DNA of 64,000 nucleotides from Streptococcus parasanguinis ATCC 15912 (GCF_000164675.2 NC_015678.1:496001-560000); one strand, 5' to 3'. Positions 26,764 through 36,273 are shown, numbered from the stretch's first letter. Made by a program: numbers and translations. The notes: generated by a model from the sequence alone, not told the origin.

Positions 26764-26833
26764 AGGCATGGAACTCTAAAAGAGGTCGCTGCCGTCCTTA
26801 CTGCTTTAAGAAAATTTAGTTGAAAGAATAATA

Positions 26834-28540
26834 TTATTTCTTCTTAGGTGAGTGAACAGCTAAGCCAAGTACATCCGCAAAAGCTTCGTACATCACTTCT
26901 GAGAAGGTTGGGTGACCATGAATGGTCTTGAGCATTTCTTCCACAGTGATTTCCATCTCAATGATGGTTGAAGCTTCGTTGATCAATTCAGCTGCTGCTG
27001 GACCAATGATATGAACCCCAAGAACTTCACCGTATTTCTTGTCTGCAATAACCTTAACAAAACCTTGAGCTGCATCTGATGCAATCGCACGTCCGTTCGC
27101 CGCAAAGTTAAATTTACCGATTTGAACATCGTATTTCTCACGAGCTTGTTCTTCTGTCAAACCAACAGCCGCAACTTCAGGAAGGGTGTAGATGGCTGCA
27201 GGAGTCAAATTCAATTTGGCAACAGCATGATTTCCCTTAAGGGCATTTTCAGCGGCAACTTCACCCATACGGAAGGCAGCGTGGGCCAACATCTTAGTAC
27301 CGTTGATGTCACCTGGCGCATAGATACCTGGAACAGATGTTTCCATGTATTCATTGACCTTGATCCGTCCACGATCCAATTCAAATTCAACATCTCCGAT
27401 ACCTTCAAGGTCTGGAACACGACCGATTGAAAGAAGGGCTTTATTCGCGATGATATCATCTTTACCTTCAACCTTGATACGGAGTTTTCCATCTTCCTCA
27501 ATGATTTCTTGCAATTTCGTATCCGTCAAGATGGTCATACCCTTACGTTCAAGGATCAAACGAAGGTTCTTAGATACTTCTGCATCCATAGCTGGAACGA
27601 TGCAGTCCATCATTTCGATAACCGTAACTTTTGAACCAAAGGTCATGAAGGCTTGACCAAGTTCGATACCAACAACCCCACCACCGATGATCACAAGGCT
27701 TTCTGGAACTTCATTCATATCCAAGATATCATCACTAGTCATGACAAGTGGAGATTCCATACCTGGAACGTTAATCTTGCTGACTTTTGAACCACCAGCA
27801 AGGATGATTTTCTTGGTTTCAAGCAATTCTGAGCCATTGACCAAAACATTCTTATCTTTCGTAATGGTACCGATACCCTTGTGAACATCCACTCCGTAGC
27901 TGCGAAGAAGTCCTGCAACTCCACCGACGAGGGTATTTACGACCTTGTTCTTGGTTTCAAGAACCTTATCCATATCTACTGAGAAACTTGGATTTTCGAT
28001 GATAATACCACGATTTGCTGCATGACCAATATTTTCAATAATTTCAGCATTGTGGAGGTAAGTCTTAGTTGGGATACATCCGCGGTTCAAGCATGTTCCA
28101 CCAAGTTCAGATTTCTCAACAAGAGCAACCTTACCACCTAATTGAGCTGCCTTAATAGCAGATACGTAGCCAGCAGGGCCCCCACCGATTACTACGATAT
28201 CATAAGCGTCATCGCTCTTATTGTCATCGTTTGAAGCACTTGCTGCAGCTGGTGCTGGGCTTGCTTCTGGTGCAGCAGCTCCGGCTGTTGGGATATTTTC
28301 CCCTTCTTCACCAAGGTAACCGATTACTTCTGTTACAGGAACAGTTTCTCCGTCTCCTTTCAGAATAGCGATCAAGTAACCGTCTTCTTCTGCTTCCAAT
28401 TCCATGCTGACTTTGTCTGTCATGATTTCAAGGAGCACTTCTCCTTCTTTTACAAATTCGCCGACTTTTTTATTCCACTGAACGATTTGTCCTTCGGTCA
28501 TATCTACGCCGGCTTTTGGCATAATTACTTCTAAGGCCAT
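26834..28540 (-). CDS. lpdA: Dihydrolipoyl dehydrogenase (E3) with N-terminal lipoyl domain
   Basis: Reoxidises dihydrolipoamide with NAD+ in the 2-oxoacid dehydrogenase complex. 568 residues. Residues 1-80 are a biotinyl/lipoyl domain with lipoylation site K43 in IMTDKVSMELE, then an Ala/Pro-rich linker (85-108), then the flavoprotein: GGGPAG FAD motif, redox disulfide C150/C155 in GGTCLNRGC, a second GGG(V)VG NAD motif and the C-terminal HPTFSE His-Glu pair. The lipoyl domain is usually on E2; here E2 has none. Confidence 0.95.
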   Translation of the reverse strand: MALEVIMPKAGVDMTEGQIVQWNKKVGEFVKEGEVLLEIMTDKVSMELEAEEDGYLIAILKGDGETVPVTEVIGYLGEEGENIPTAGAAAPEASPAPAAASASNDDNKSDDAYDIVVIGGGPAGYVSAIKAAQLGGKVALVEKSELGGTCLNRGCIPTKTYLHNAEIIENIGHAANRGIIIENPSFSVDMDKVLETKNKVVNTLVGGVAGLLRSYGVDVHKGIGTITKDKNVLVNGSELLETKKIILAGGSKVSKINVPGMESPLVMTSDDILDMNEVPESLVIIGGGVVGIELGQAFMTFGSKVTVIEMMDCIVPAMDAEVSKNLRLILERKGMTILTDTKLQEIIEEDGKLRIKVEGKDDIIANKALLSIGRVPDLEGIGDVEFELDRGRIKVNEYMETSVPGIYAPGDINGTKMLAHAAFRMGEVAAENALKGNHAVAKLNLTPAAIYTLPEVAAVGLTEEQAREKYDVQIGKFNFAANGRAIASDAAQGFVKVIADKKYGEVLGVHIIGPAAAELINEASTIIEMEITVEEMLKTIHGHPTFSEVMYEAFADVLGLAVHSPKKK

Positions 28541-28581
28541 TTTATTTCCCTCTTTTTCTTGTTTCTATTCTCTCTCGTTGA

Positions 28582-29625
28582 TTAGACCAACATTGAAATC
28601 GGGTCTTCAATCAAGGCTTTCAAGTCTTTCATGAATTTGGCACCAGCCATCCCATCGACAACACGGTGGTCAATGGTCAAGCCCAAGCTCATGATTGGAC
28701 GAATGACAATTTCACCATTCACAACAACTGGTTTTTCAACCGTTGCACTAACCCCTAGGATAGCAGAGTTTGGTTGGTTGATAATCGGTCCAAATGATTG
28801 AACGCCAAACATTCCTAAGTTACTGATGGTAAAGGTAGAGTTTTGCAATTCACTTGGAGCAAGCTTACCATCCAAGGTACGTCCGATAACGTCCTTGAAG
28901 GCTACCACCAACTCTGACAAGGTCATCTTTTCAGCATTGTAGACAACTGGAGTCATCAAGCCATTGTCCATCCCAACCGCCATCGCAAGATTAACGTAGT
29001 TGTGGGTGATAATTGTTTTACCATCTTCTGTCAATGACGCATTGATGTATGGGTGCTTCATCAAGGTCTTAACAACTGCTAGAGAAAGCAAATCTGTTAC
29101 AGTCACCTTCTTACCTGTTGCTTCCATAATTGGATCAAGAACTTTCTTACGAAGGGCAAGCAATTCAGACATATCTACATCGTAGTTAAGCGTGAAGGTT
29201 GGAGCAGTTAAGTATGACTCAACCATACGTTGAGCAATAACCTTACGCATAGGAGTCATCGGTATACGCTCGATTTCTCCATAAGGTGTCACGTTATCTG
29301 GAACTTCTTCCACTTTCTCAATTTGAGCAGGTGATTTAATGGTCTCATTCTCAATATTTTCAGGAAGGAAAGCAAGGACGTCCTTTTTCATAATCTTGCC
29401 ACGATGACCAGTTCCTTGGATTTCTTGCCAAGCAATATTATGCTCTAGTGCAATTCGTTTTGCAAGTGGTGAAATGCGAACCACATTTGTTTCTTTATAG
29501 GTTTCCACGTCTTCTTTGTGGACACGACCGTTTGCGCCTGAACCAGAAACATCATAGAGGTTGATTCCAAGATCATCCGCTAATTTTCTAGCCGCAGGAG
29601 TCGCTCTTAGCTTATCATCAGCCAT
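28582..29625 (-). CDS. acoC: Dihydrolipoamide acyltransferase (E2) lacking a lipoyl domain
   Basis: 347 residues. It starts directly with two E1/E3-binding (peripheral subunit) domains, about 5-42 (ATPAARKLADDLGI..GRVHKEDV) and 50-86 (ISPLAKRIALEHNI..GKIMKKDV), then a linker and the catalytic core with DHRVVDG near the C-terminus. The lipoyl swinging arm must come from the E3 subunit. RBS AGGAGAGG. It probably belongs to an acetoin or pyruvate dehydrogenase complex. Confidence 0.93.
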   Translation of the reverse strand: MADDKLRATPAARKLADDLGINLYDVSGSGANGRVHKEDVETYKETNVVRISPLAKRIALEHNIAWQEIQGTGHRGKIMKKDVLAFLPENIENETIKSPAQIEKVEEVPDNVTPYGEIERIPMTPMRKVIAQRMVESYLTAPTFTLNYDVDMSELLALRKKVLDPIMEATGKKVTVTDLLSLAVVKTLMKHPYINASLTEDGKTIITHNYVNLAMAVGMDNGLMTPVVYNAEKMTLSELVVAFKDVIGRTLDGKLAPSELQNSTFTISNLGMFGVQSFGPIINQPNSAILGVSATVEKPVVVNGEIVIRPIMSLGLTIDHRVVDGMAGAKFMKDLKALIEDPISMLV

Positions 29626-29654
29626 GACCTCTCCTATTCTATTTATGATGCAAA

Positions 29655-29802
29655 GGGCGTTTAAAAGCGACCGAAAAATAGGAAATCAACGCAGACTTCG
29701 ATGAAGTCAAGGAGATTTATCTTTTTTCCGAGCTTTTAACCCGTGCTCTAATCTAAGATATTAAGGACGCAGAGAACTTTGTACCTAAAAAGATACAAAG
29801 TT
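29655..29802. repeat. Palindromic repeat cassette between acoB and acoC
   Basis: About 93-bp palindrome (29655-29747): TTAAAAGC pairs with GCTTTTAA, GAAAAA with TTTTTTC, inner ACTTC-GAT-GAAGT. A second hairpin AACTTTGTA / TACAAAGTT follows at 29775-29802. Together with 29824-29847 (ATTACATAA palindrome) they fill the 220-bp gap inside the operon. Confidence 0.65.
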
Positions 29803-29845
29803 TCCTCGTCTAATTCAAATGATATTACATAATTTATGTTATGTA

Positions 29846-30838
29846 TTATTCTTTGTTATATGTTTTACGAATGGCTTCTTTGATGCTTTCAACTGTTGGG
29901 ATCATTGCATTCTCTAGATTTTGTGCGTAAGGCATTGGCACATCTTCCCCCGCACAACGGCGGATTGGTGCATCCAAGTAATCAAATGCTTCTGATTCAG
30001 AGATAATAGCTGAAATTTCTCCGATATAGCCACTTGTTTTGTGGGCATCATTGACAAGGACTACTTTTCCTGTCTTCTTGACAGAATTAATGATGATCTC
30101 TTTATCAAGTGGAACCAAGGTACGTGGGTCTACTACTTCTACTGAGATCCCTTCTTCTGCTAATTCTTCAGCAGCTTGCATCACGCGACGAAGCATTTTT
30201 CCGTACGTTACGACAGTGACGTCAGTTCCTTCACGTTTGATTTCTCCGACACCAAGTGGAATTGTGTAGTCTGGATCAACTGGCACTTCCCCTTTTTGGT
30301 TGAATTCTGATTTGTACTCAAGAGTGATAACGGGGTTGTTATCACGGATAGATGACTTGAGCAGTCCCTTCATATCCGCTGGCGTACCAGGAGCAACAAC
30401 TTTCAAACCAGGAATATGAGTAAACCATGATTCCAAAGATTGGGAGTGTTGAGCTGCAGATCCAACTCCATTACCAGCAGCACAGCGAATGGTCATCGGT
30501 ACTTGCCCTTTACCACCAAACATGTAGCGAGTTTTAGCAGCTTGGTTGACAATAGCATCCATGGCAATTACTGAGAAATCCATGAAGGTCATATCAACGA
30601 TTGGGCGAAGTCCGGTCATGGCTGCACCTGCTGCTGCACCTGAAATCGCAGCCTCAGAAATCGGACAGTCACGGACACGTTCTGGACCAAACTCTTCCAG
30701 CATCCCTACAGAAGTACCGAAGTCTCCACCGAAAACTCCGACATCTTCTCCCATCAACAATACATTTTCGTCGCGACGCATTTCCTCAGACATAGCAAGG
30801 ATAATGGTATCGCGGAAAGACATTAATTTAGTTTCCAT
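29846..30838 (-). CDS. acoB: 2-oxoacid (acetoin/pyruvate) dehydrogenase E1 beta subunit
   Basis: 330 residues, transketolase-like pyrimidine-binding domain plus C-terminal domain. Seen: MGEDVGVFGG, the GLRPIVDMTFMDF segment and the C-terminal DAPIRRCAGEDVPMPYA. With E1 alpha it forms the thiamine-diphosphate active site. 16 bp separate it from acoA; RBS GGGGGAG. Substrate (acetoin or pyruvate) cannot be settled from sequence. Confidence 0.95.
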   Translation of the reverse strand: METKLMSFRDTIILAMSEEMRRDENVLLMGEDVGVFGGDFGTSVGMLEEFGPERVRDCPISEAAISGAAAGAAMTGLRPIVDMTFMDFSVIAMDAIVNQAAKTRYMFGGKGQVPMTIRCAAGNGVGSAAQHSQSLESWFTHIPGLKVVAPGTPADMKGLLKSSIRDNNPVITLEYKSEFNQKGEVPVDPDYTIPLGVGEIKREGTDVTVVTYGKMLRRVMQAAEELAEEGISVEVVDPRTLVPLDKEIIINSVKKTGKVVLVNDAHKTSGYIGEISAIISESEAFDYLDAPIRRCAGEDVPMPYAQNLENAMIPTVESIKEAIRKTYNKE

Positions 30839-30854
30839 AATTCTCTACTCCCCC

Positions 30855-31823
30855 TTAGTCTGCGTAAATATCTTCGAAAGCTGATTCGAGTGGTGGGAAT
30901 GGGCTTTCTTCCGCAAATTTCACTGAAGCTTCAACTGCTTCTTTCACTTCTTCTTGGATCTGATCCAATTCTTCTGCGCTTGCAATTTCATTTTTAAGGA
31001 GGTACTTGCGAAGGTTTTCGATCGGATCTTTCTTCTTCCATTCTTCGACTTCTTCACGTGTCCGGTATTTACCAGGGTCAGATGAAGAGTGACCGAGCCA
31101 ACGATAAGTGACACTTTCAATCAAGACAGGTCCTTTTCCAGAGCGGACGTGTTCAACAGCTTTTTGGAAGCCTTCATAGACATCAATAACGTTGTTCCCG
31201 TCAGGAATAAACATTCCAGGAATGCCGTATGCAGCACTACGCTCATGAATGTGCTGAATATTGGTCATTTTCTTGATATCAGCAGAGATTCCGTAACCGT
31301 TATTGATGCAGTAGAAAATTACTGGCAGCTTCCAGATGGAAGCCATATTGACCGCTTCGTGGAAGACACCTTCATTGGTTGCGCCATCGCCAAAGAAGCA
31401 GACGACAATCTTACCAGTCTTTTTCATTTGTTGTGTAAGGGCAGCACCTACTGCAATTCCCATACCACCACCAACGATCCCGTTAGCGCCAAGGTTTCCG
31501 GCATCCAAGTCAGCGATATGCATGGAACCACCTTTCCCTTTACAAGTACCAGTATATTTCCCTAGGATTTCTGCCATCATGCCATTCAAATCGATTCCTT
31601 TAGCAATGGCTTGTCCGTGTCCACGGTGGTTTGATGTCAGCAAATCATCATCGTTCAAAGCCAACATCGCTCCGACGTTAGCCGCTTCTTCCCCAACAGA
31701 AAAGTGCGTCATTCCTGGCACTTTCCCTTTTTTTACTAACTGTGCAATTTTTAAGTCCATGCGACGGATTTCTTCCATTTTACGGAACATTTCCAATAAG
31801 AGACTTTTGTCTAATGTTGCCAT
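30855..31823 (-). CDS. acoA: 2-oxoacid (acetoin/pyruvate) dehydrogenase E1 alpha subunit
   Basis: 322 residues. Thiamine-diphosphate motif GDGATNEGVFHEAVNMASIWKL split as GDGA...NN is present, with the usual YGISADIKKMT and HSSSDPGKYRT loops. Start set at 31823: AAAGG lies 7 nt upstream, whereas the ATG at 31826 is only 4 nt from it. First gene of acoA-acoB-acoC-lpdA-lplA. A strong sigma-A promoter lies 37 bp upstream. Confidence 0.95.
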   Translation of the reverse strand: MATLDKSLLLEMFRKMEEIRRMDLKIAQLVKKGKVPGMTHFSVGEEAANVGAMLALNDDDLLTSNHRGHGQAIAKGIDLNGMMAEILGKYTGTCKGKGGSMHIADLDAGNLGANGIVGGGMGIAVGAALTQQMKKTGKIVVCFFGDGATNEGVFHEAVNMASIWKLPVIFYCINNGYGISADIKKMTNIQHIHERSAAYGIPGMFIPDGNNVIDVYEGFQKAVEHVRSGKGPVLIESVTYRWLGHSSSDPGKYRTREEVEEWKKKDPIENLRKYLLKNEIASAEELDQIQEEVKEAVEASVKFAEESPFPPLESAFEDIYAD

Positions 31824-31859
31824 CATTTCGCCTTTCTTAGCATTTATTCATTCACTTTC

Positions 31860-31888
31860 ATTCTAGCCAAAAATGAAAGCTCAGTCAA
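31860..31888 (-). promoter_or_regulatory. Promoter of the aco operon
   Basis: -35 TTGACT (31883-31888), 17 nt, -10 TAGAAT (31860-31865) on the minus strand. No cre-like site found nearby. Confidence 0.8.
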
Positions 31889-32012
31889 AAATAATGCTCA
31901 GAAAAATTCACAATCCTAAACACTATAATCATGGAAACTATAAGCTTTCAAAAGGAAATATTTAGTTTTTTCACAAACTTCTAGATTTTTCCATCTCATT
32001 CAATAGTCACAT

Positions 32013-32042
32013 AAAAAACCGATAGGATCCTATCCTACCGGT
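32013..32042 (-). terminator. Terminator of the esterase/ATP-grasp operon
   Basis: ACCGGTAGGAT / ATCCTATCGGT, 11 bp with one G-T pair, then TTTTTT on the minus strand. Confidence 0.9.
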
Positions 32043-32049
32043 CGTCATC

Positions 32050-33216
32050 TTATGATTGGCGTTGGCCAAAGTCATGAATCATTTGTTCCAATTCTTCACG
32101 ACTAGGTGTTGTAAGCATATAGAGGTAATCTCCCTGAAGTTCCGCAAAGGCCGCTGGCATGTCTTTCTTCACACGGAATTGATCACGGTATTTGGCCAGA
32201 ACTTCTTCCTCTGAAAGAGCATAAGCTGCATTGGCACGACGAGAAGTTGCCAAGCAATAAAGGGGCTCAAACTCAGAAGCTGGGAAGGATTCTCCTGCTA
32301 CGATGGCAGCATAACCACGGTACAAATCAATTGAGTGAGCATAGTTGTAGACGTCGATGGTAAAGCCACCTGCAGGACGATTATTGTACTCGATCGCAAT
32401 ATAGTCATCCCCATCGCGGAAGAACTCAATGTGGAAGAAACGTTCTTTCATGCCAAAGGCTTTAACTATCGCTTCCCCGTATTGACGCAATTTTGGATCC
32501 ATTTCTTTAAGGACATAATAAGAGTTGTCCATCTTGTAGAGCATCAAATCGAGTGGCGTATGTGCATAGTCAAAGGTAGTTGAAAAGACAATGTTGCCGT
32601 CACGATCCACTAGACCATCAAAGGTACAAATCTCGCTAGAAGTGACAAATTTCTCAAAGAAGTACTCTGTATGGCCATCCCACTCAGCCTTGAAATGGTC
32701 CACATCTTCTGGCGTTTCGATCTTGAAGGTCGCTGCTGCTCCTACCCCATTGTCAGGCTTAGCAATCAATGGCAACCCAATCTTCTTCACAGCCTTATCA
32801 ATGTCTTTTTCTTTTTTAATAACAGCGCCTGGAACGACAGGAACACCTGCTTTCTTGAAGAGTTTCTTCATTTCTGATTTGAACTTGGTTTTCTTCAAAT
32901 CTTTTGGCTTAGCGCCGAAGACATTGAATTGCTCACGAAGCGCCGCATCCAATTCCAACCAGTATTCATTATGAGATTCAATGCGATCGATTGGGCCATG
33001 CTTGTAAAAGAGAAAGGCAACCGCACGCTTCACTTCATCCAGATTTTCCAAATTTTCAACACGGAAATATTCTGTTAAACTGTTGCGCAAAGGCTCATCT
33101 AACTGTTCATATGGCTCTTGACCAATTCCCAAGACAGTGATCCCTTTATTAGCTAGTTCGATTGTAAATTGTTGGAAGTTTTGTGGGTAATATGGTGAAA
33201 TAACGATATAATTCAT
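32050..33216 (-). CDS. ATP-grasp domain protein
   Basis: 388 residues. N-terminal Rossmann-like part (MNYIVISPYYPQNF), then an ATP-grasp fold: KKIGLPLIAKPDNGVGAAATFKI (nucleotide loop), YFFEKFVTSSEICTFDG, and the metal site around FHIEFFRDGDDYIAIEYNNRPAGG. Such enzymes join a carboxylate to an amine or thiol through an acyl phosphate. RBS GGGAGGAGA. It is last of three genes after two esterase-like proteins; the product is unknown. Carbamoyl-phosphate-synthase-like and biotin-carboxylase-like ligases are ruled out by length and missing domains. Confidence 0.8.
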   Translation of the reverse strand: MNYIVISPYYPQNFQQFTIELANKGITVLGIGQEPYEQLDEPLRNSLTEYFRVENLENLDEVKRAVAFLFYKHGPIDRIESHNEYWLELDAALREQFNVFGAKPKDLKKTKFKSEMKKLFKKAGVPVVPGAVIKKEKDIDKAVKKIGLPLIAKPDNGVGAAATFKIETPEDVDHFKAEWDGHTEYFFEKFVTSSEICTFDGLVDRDGNIVFSTTFDYAHTPLDLMLYKMDNSYYVLKEMDPKLRQYGEAIVKAFGMKERFFHIEFFRDGDDYIAIEYNNRPAGGFTIDVYNYAHSIDLYRGYAAIVAGESFPASEFEPLYCLATSRRANAAYALSEEEVLAKYRDQFRVKKDMPAAFAELQGDYLYMLTTPSREELEQMIHDFGQRQS

Positions 33217-33237
33217 TGAGGTCTCCTCCCTTTTTAC

Positions 33238-33978
33238 TTATAGATACATTTGGCCTAGGAAATATGGCATTTGTTTGCGCCACCATTCCCAATCGTGGGC
33301 GACATCATGTCCCCATTCAGCGAACCATGCAGGAATATTTTTGTGATCAAAGGCTTCTTTCAGTTTGTAGAAAGATGGAAGTCCATCTTGTTCCCAAGCT
33401 CCTAAACCAGTACAAACAACGATTTCCGCCTGACGATAACGATCGATAAACCAGCCATCATTTTGGTTCCAAATATAATCAGATGGAGAGTTTTGGTAAA
33501 TGGCTTCATCGCCTCCAAAGTCACCAACAAAGAAACGAGCGTCATAGACACCACTCAAGGCAATCACTTTATTGAAGACATCTGGATGTTGCAAGAAGAA
33601 ATTGAGCGCGTGGTAAGCCCCCATAGAGCAACCAGTTGTCATCATCGGGTCAAACCATCCTGTTTTGTGTTTGATAAAAGGAATGGCTTCTTCAATCACA
33701 TAGCGTTCATAAGCGCGATGCATTTCAGCTCGATCGTGTGGGTTTTTCCAATCACAAAGCCAGCTTTCACTGTCCACACTTGAAAGGGTGAAGAATTGAA
33801 CCCGTCCTTCTTCAATAAACTGAGCACAGGCATCAATCATACCAAAGTCATAGTATTCGTTATGGCTTCCACCTGATGAAGCGAAGACCACTACAGGAAT
33901 CCCTGCATGTCCATAACGGTTTAGATACATTTCGCGGTTAAGTTGGCCACTCCAGTGGCTTAAATGTTCAATATTCAT
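33238..33978 (-). CDS. Esterase-D-like alpha/beta hydrolase
   Basis: 246 residues. Nucleophile motif GCSMGAYHALNF, catalytic Asp candidates in CTGLGAWEQDG and a late His in EWGHDVAHDWEWW. Short and without a signal peptide, so cytosolic. RBS AGAGGAAAC. Located between a second esterase and an ATP-grasp enzyme with gaps of only 21-39 bp, so all three probably work on one substrate. Confidence 0.82.
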   Translation of the reverse strand: MNIEHLSHWSGQLNREMYLNRYGHAGIPVVVFASSGGSHNEYYDFGMIDACAQFIEEGRVQFFTLSSVDSESWLCDWKNPHDRAEMHRAYERYVIEEAIPFIKHKTGWFDPMMTTGCSMGAYHALNFFLQHPDVFNKVIALSGVYDARFFVGDFGGDEAIYQNSPSDYIWNQNDGWFIDRYRQAEIVVCTGLGAWEQDGLPSFYKLKEAFDHKNIPAWFAEWGHDVAHDWEWWRKQMPYFLGQMYL

Positions 33979-34017
33979 AAGTTTCCTCTTTCTCTCTATT
34001 GATTTGTTTTGAGTCCA

Positions 34018-34845
34018 TTAATCCCAATTTTCAGCCAAAAAGCGAAGGCATTCTGGTAGGTGCTCTGCCCACGCTTCTTCGTGGTGAATAGCACCAGATT
34101 GAATCCGAATGGCAATATGATTGAGTTCCACCCCTTGCTGGATGACGTCGTGATAATAACGAAGGGATGAATCGATATAGGCTTGCTTGATGTTTCCTGC
34201 CATCAAAGTTTTATCTGTATCATCCGCCTCTTCAGTCCCCACATAGATGTAGATCCGTTGGTCTGCATATAATTTTTTACGTTCGATATAATGATTGAAG
34301 GCATCTTGGTGTAGCCAGTTGGCGGATGAAAAGACCCCTAAACAACCGATTTGATCTTGGTACTCTAATCCCAAGAATTGGGTAATATTTCCCCCCAAGG
34401 AAGATCCAATCATGGCCGTATGTTCTCGATCAGCAAGAGTCCGGTATTCTTGGTCGATAAAAGGTTTCACCACCTCCATGACAAATTCGCCGTACTCAAC
34501 CCCTTTGCCACCAAATTGCATGCCAGGAATATTAGATTCCTTGTACTTCCAGGCGGAGTATTCATTCATGCGTTGGAAACCATCATTATCGATCGCAACG
34601 ACAATCATGCGACTAATATCGGGATTCCGCTTAATGGCTGGAATCACCTTCCAGGAATGACCCGCATAAGCTTCCTTGCTGTACAAAACGTTTTGCCCAT
34701 CGTGGAAATAAACCACAGGGTAACGTCTATCTGTATCCGTTTCATAATTCTTAGGTAATAAGACTCGCACACGACGGAGTTTTCCGGTATAAGGCACTTT
34801 CAACTCGTGTGTCTTCATATCTAAATAAAAATAGGATTTGTTCAT
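34018..34845 (-). CDS. Esterase family protein (enterochelin-esterase/Esterase-D fold)
   Basis: 275 residues. Starts with a short beta-rich N-terminus (LKVPYTGKLRRVRVLLPKNY), then an alpha/beta hydrolase with GSSLGGNITQFLG nucleophile, acid near VGTEEAD and His in GAIHHEEAWAEHLPE. Resembles the putative-esterase family (PF00756). First gene of the trio; its RBS is weak. Confidence 0.85.
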   Translation of the reverse strand: MNKSYFYLDMKTHELKVPYTGKLRRVRVLLPKNYETDTDRRYPVVYFHDGQNVLYSKEAYAGHSWKVIPAIKRNPDISRMIVVAIDNDGFQRMNEYSAWKYKESNIPGMQFGGKGVEYGEFVMEVVKPFIDQEYRTLADREHTAMIGSSLGGNITQFLGLEYQDQIGCLGVFSSANWLHQDAFNHYIERKKLYADQRIYIYVGTEEADDTDKTLMAGNIKQAYIDSSLRYYHDVIQQGVELNHIAIRIQSGAIHHEEAWAEHLPECLRFLAENWD

Positions 34846-34938
34846 TGTCAGAAAACTCTCTATATTCTAAATTTTATTCATTATACCATTTTTAGAAGAA
34901 AAAGTCTGGATTTTCTCCAAACTTTTTCCTTTCTTGGG

Positions 34939-36273
34939 TTATTTTTCCATAAACTGAGCCAAATCTTGTAAAGAACGTTCGGCAATTTTTTCATAGCGCT
35001 CTTTTTTATCTCGAATGCGTGGTCCTTCTAGCTCCTTGATAATCCCGAAGTTGACATTCATGGGTTGGAAATGCTTGCTGTCGGCATGGGTGATATAGTG
35101 AGCTAGACTTCCGATAGCTGTCGTTTCAGGGAAAATCGCTGCTTCTTCTCCTTTGAAAAGGCGAGCTGCATTGATTCCAGCCACCAAGCCTGAGGCAGCT
35201 GACTCAACATAGCCTTCTACACCTGTCATTTGACCTGCAAAGAAGAGGTTTGGTTGTTTCTTAGAACGGTAAGTTTGTTCAAGCAGATTCGGAGAGTCCA
35301 TGTAGGAATTGCGGTGCATGACGCCGTATCTCACAAACTCCGCATTTTCCAAACCTGGAATCATTTGGAAAACCCGTTTTTGCTCGCCCCATTTAAGGTG
35401 AGTTTGGAAGCCAACGATATTGTAAAGGCTAGCAGCCGCATTGTCTTGGCGCAACTGAACGACTGCGTAAGGTGTCTTAAACTCCCCATCACGTGGACCT
35501 TTGTAATCATCTGGATACTCGAGTCCAACTGGTTTCATAGGGCCATAGAGCATGGTTTTGATGCCTCGTTTGGCCATGACTTCAATTGGCATACAACCTT
35601 CGAAATACTTTTCTTTTTCAAAAGAGTTGAGTGGGGCTTCTTCTGCATTGACCAAGGCCTCGTGAAAATCCATAAATTCTTGTTTGGTCATTGGGCAGTT
35701 GAGATAAGCTGCTTCTCCCTTGTCATAGCGTGACTTGAGATAGACCTTGTCCATATCGACAGTATTGACATCGATGATTGGAGCTGCTGCATCATAGAAA
35801 TAGAAACCGTCGCCACCATTGAGGGCATGGATCTTTTCTGCCAAGGCATCGCTAGTTAGAGGCCCCGTTGCGACCACTGTAATGGCATCTGTCGGCAATT
35901 CCGTAATTTCATCACGAATGACTTCGATGAGCGGGTGTTGGGAAACCTTCTCCGTCACTCGACTAGCAAAACCTTCTCGGTCCACAGCCAGTGCTCCACC
36001 GGCCGGTACCCGGGTCGCTTCCGCTGCTTCAAGAATGACAGAACCCAGACGGCGCATTTCTTCTTTGAGGAGCCCGACAGCATTGGTGAGAGAATCCCCG
36101 CGAAGAGAGTTGGAACACACTAACTCAGCAAAGTTGTCTGTTTTGTGTTGCGGAGTTGATTTCACTCCCCGCATTTCATAAAGCTTGACCGGAATACCCT
36201 GTTGGGCAATCTGGTAAGCTGCTTCCGAGCCAGCAAGGCCCGCACCAATAACATTGATATAAGATTGAGACAT
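34939..36273 (-). CDS. trmFO: tRNA uracil-54 C5-methyltransferase (folate/FAD-dependent) TrmFO
   Basis: Methylates U54 to T in the T-loop of tRNAs using methylene-THF and FAD. 444 residues from [12 protein letters not shown], the usual length; a longer frame up to 36330 has no ribosome site, while AAAGAGG precedes the chosen ATG. FAD motif [10 protein letters not shown] (about 9-18), [12 protein letters not shown] and the C-terminal [16 protein letters not shown] are typical. Confidence 0.97.
   Translation of the reverse strand: MSQSYINVIGAGLAGSEAAYQIAQQGIPVKLYEMRGVKSTPQHKTDNFAELVCSNSLRGDSLTNAVGLLKEEMRRLGSVILEAAEATRVPAGGALAVDREGFASRVTEKVSQHPLIEVIRDEITELPTDAITVVATGPLTSDALAEKIHALNGGDGFYFYDAAAPIIDVNTVDMDKVYLKSRYDKGEAAYLNCPMTKQEFMDFHEALVNAEEAPLNSFEKEKYFEGCMPIEVMAKRGIKTMLYGPMKPVGLEYPDDYKGPRDGEFKTPYAVVQLRQDNAAASLYNIVGFQTHLKWGEQKRVFQMIPGLENAEFVRYGVMHRNSYMDSPNLLEQTYRSKKQPNLFFAGQMTGVEGYVESAASGLVAGINAARLFKGEEAAIFPETTAIGSLAHYITHADSKHFQPMNVNFGIIKELEGPRIRDKKERYEKIAERSLQDLAQFMEK

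Larger units (their letters stand above)
26459..26833. other. 375-bp gap between lpd and lplA
   Basis: No coding sequence seen. It contains a paired-hairpin intergenic repeat (26561-26670) and the lpd terminator (26736-26763). The segment 26764-26833 looks like plain spacer. Confidence 0.7.

Noticed and set aside
31860..31960. cre site before the aco operon
   Set aside because: No stretch matches the consensus better than chance.
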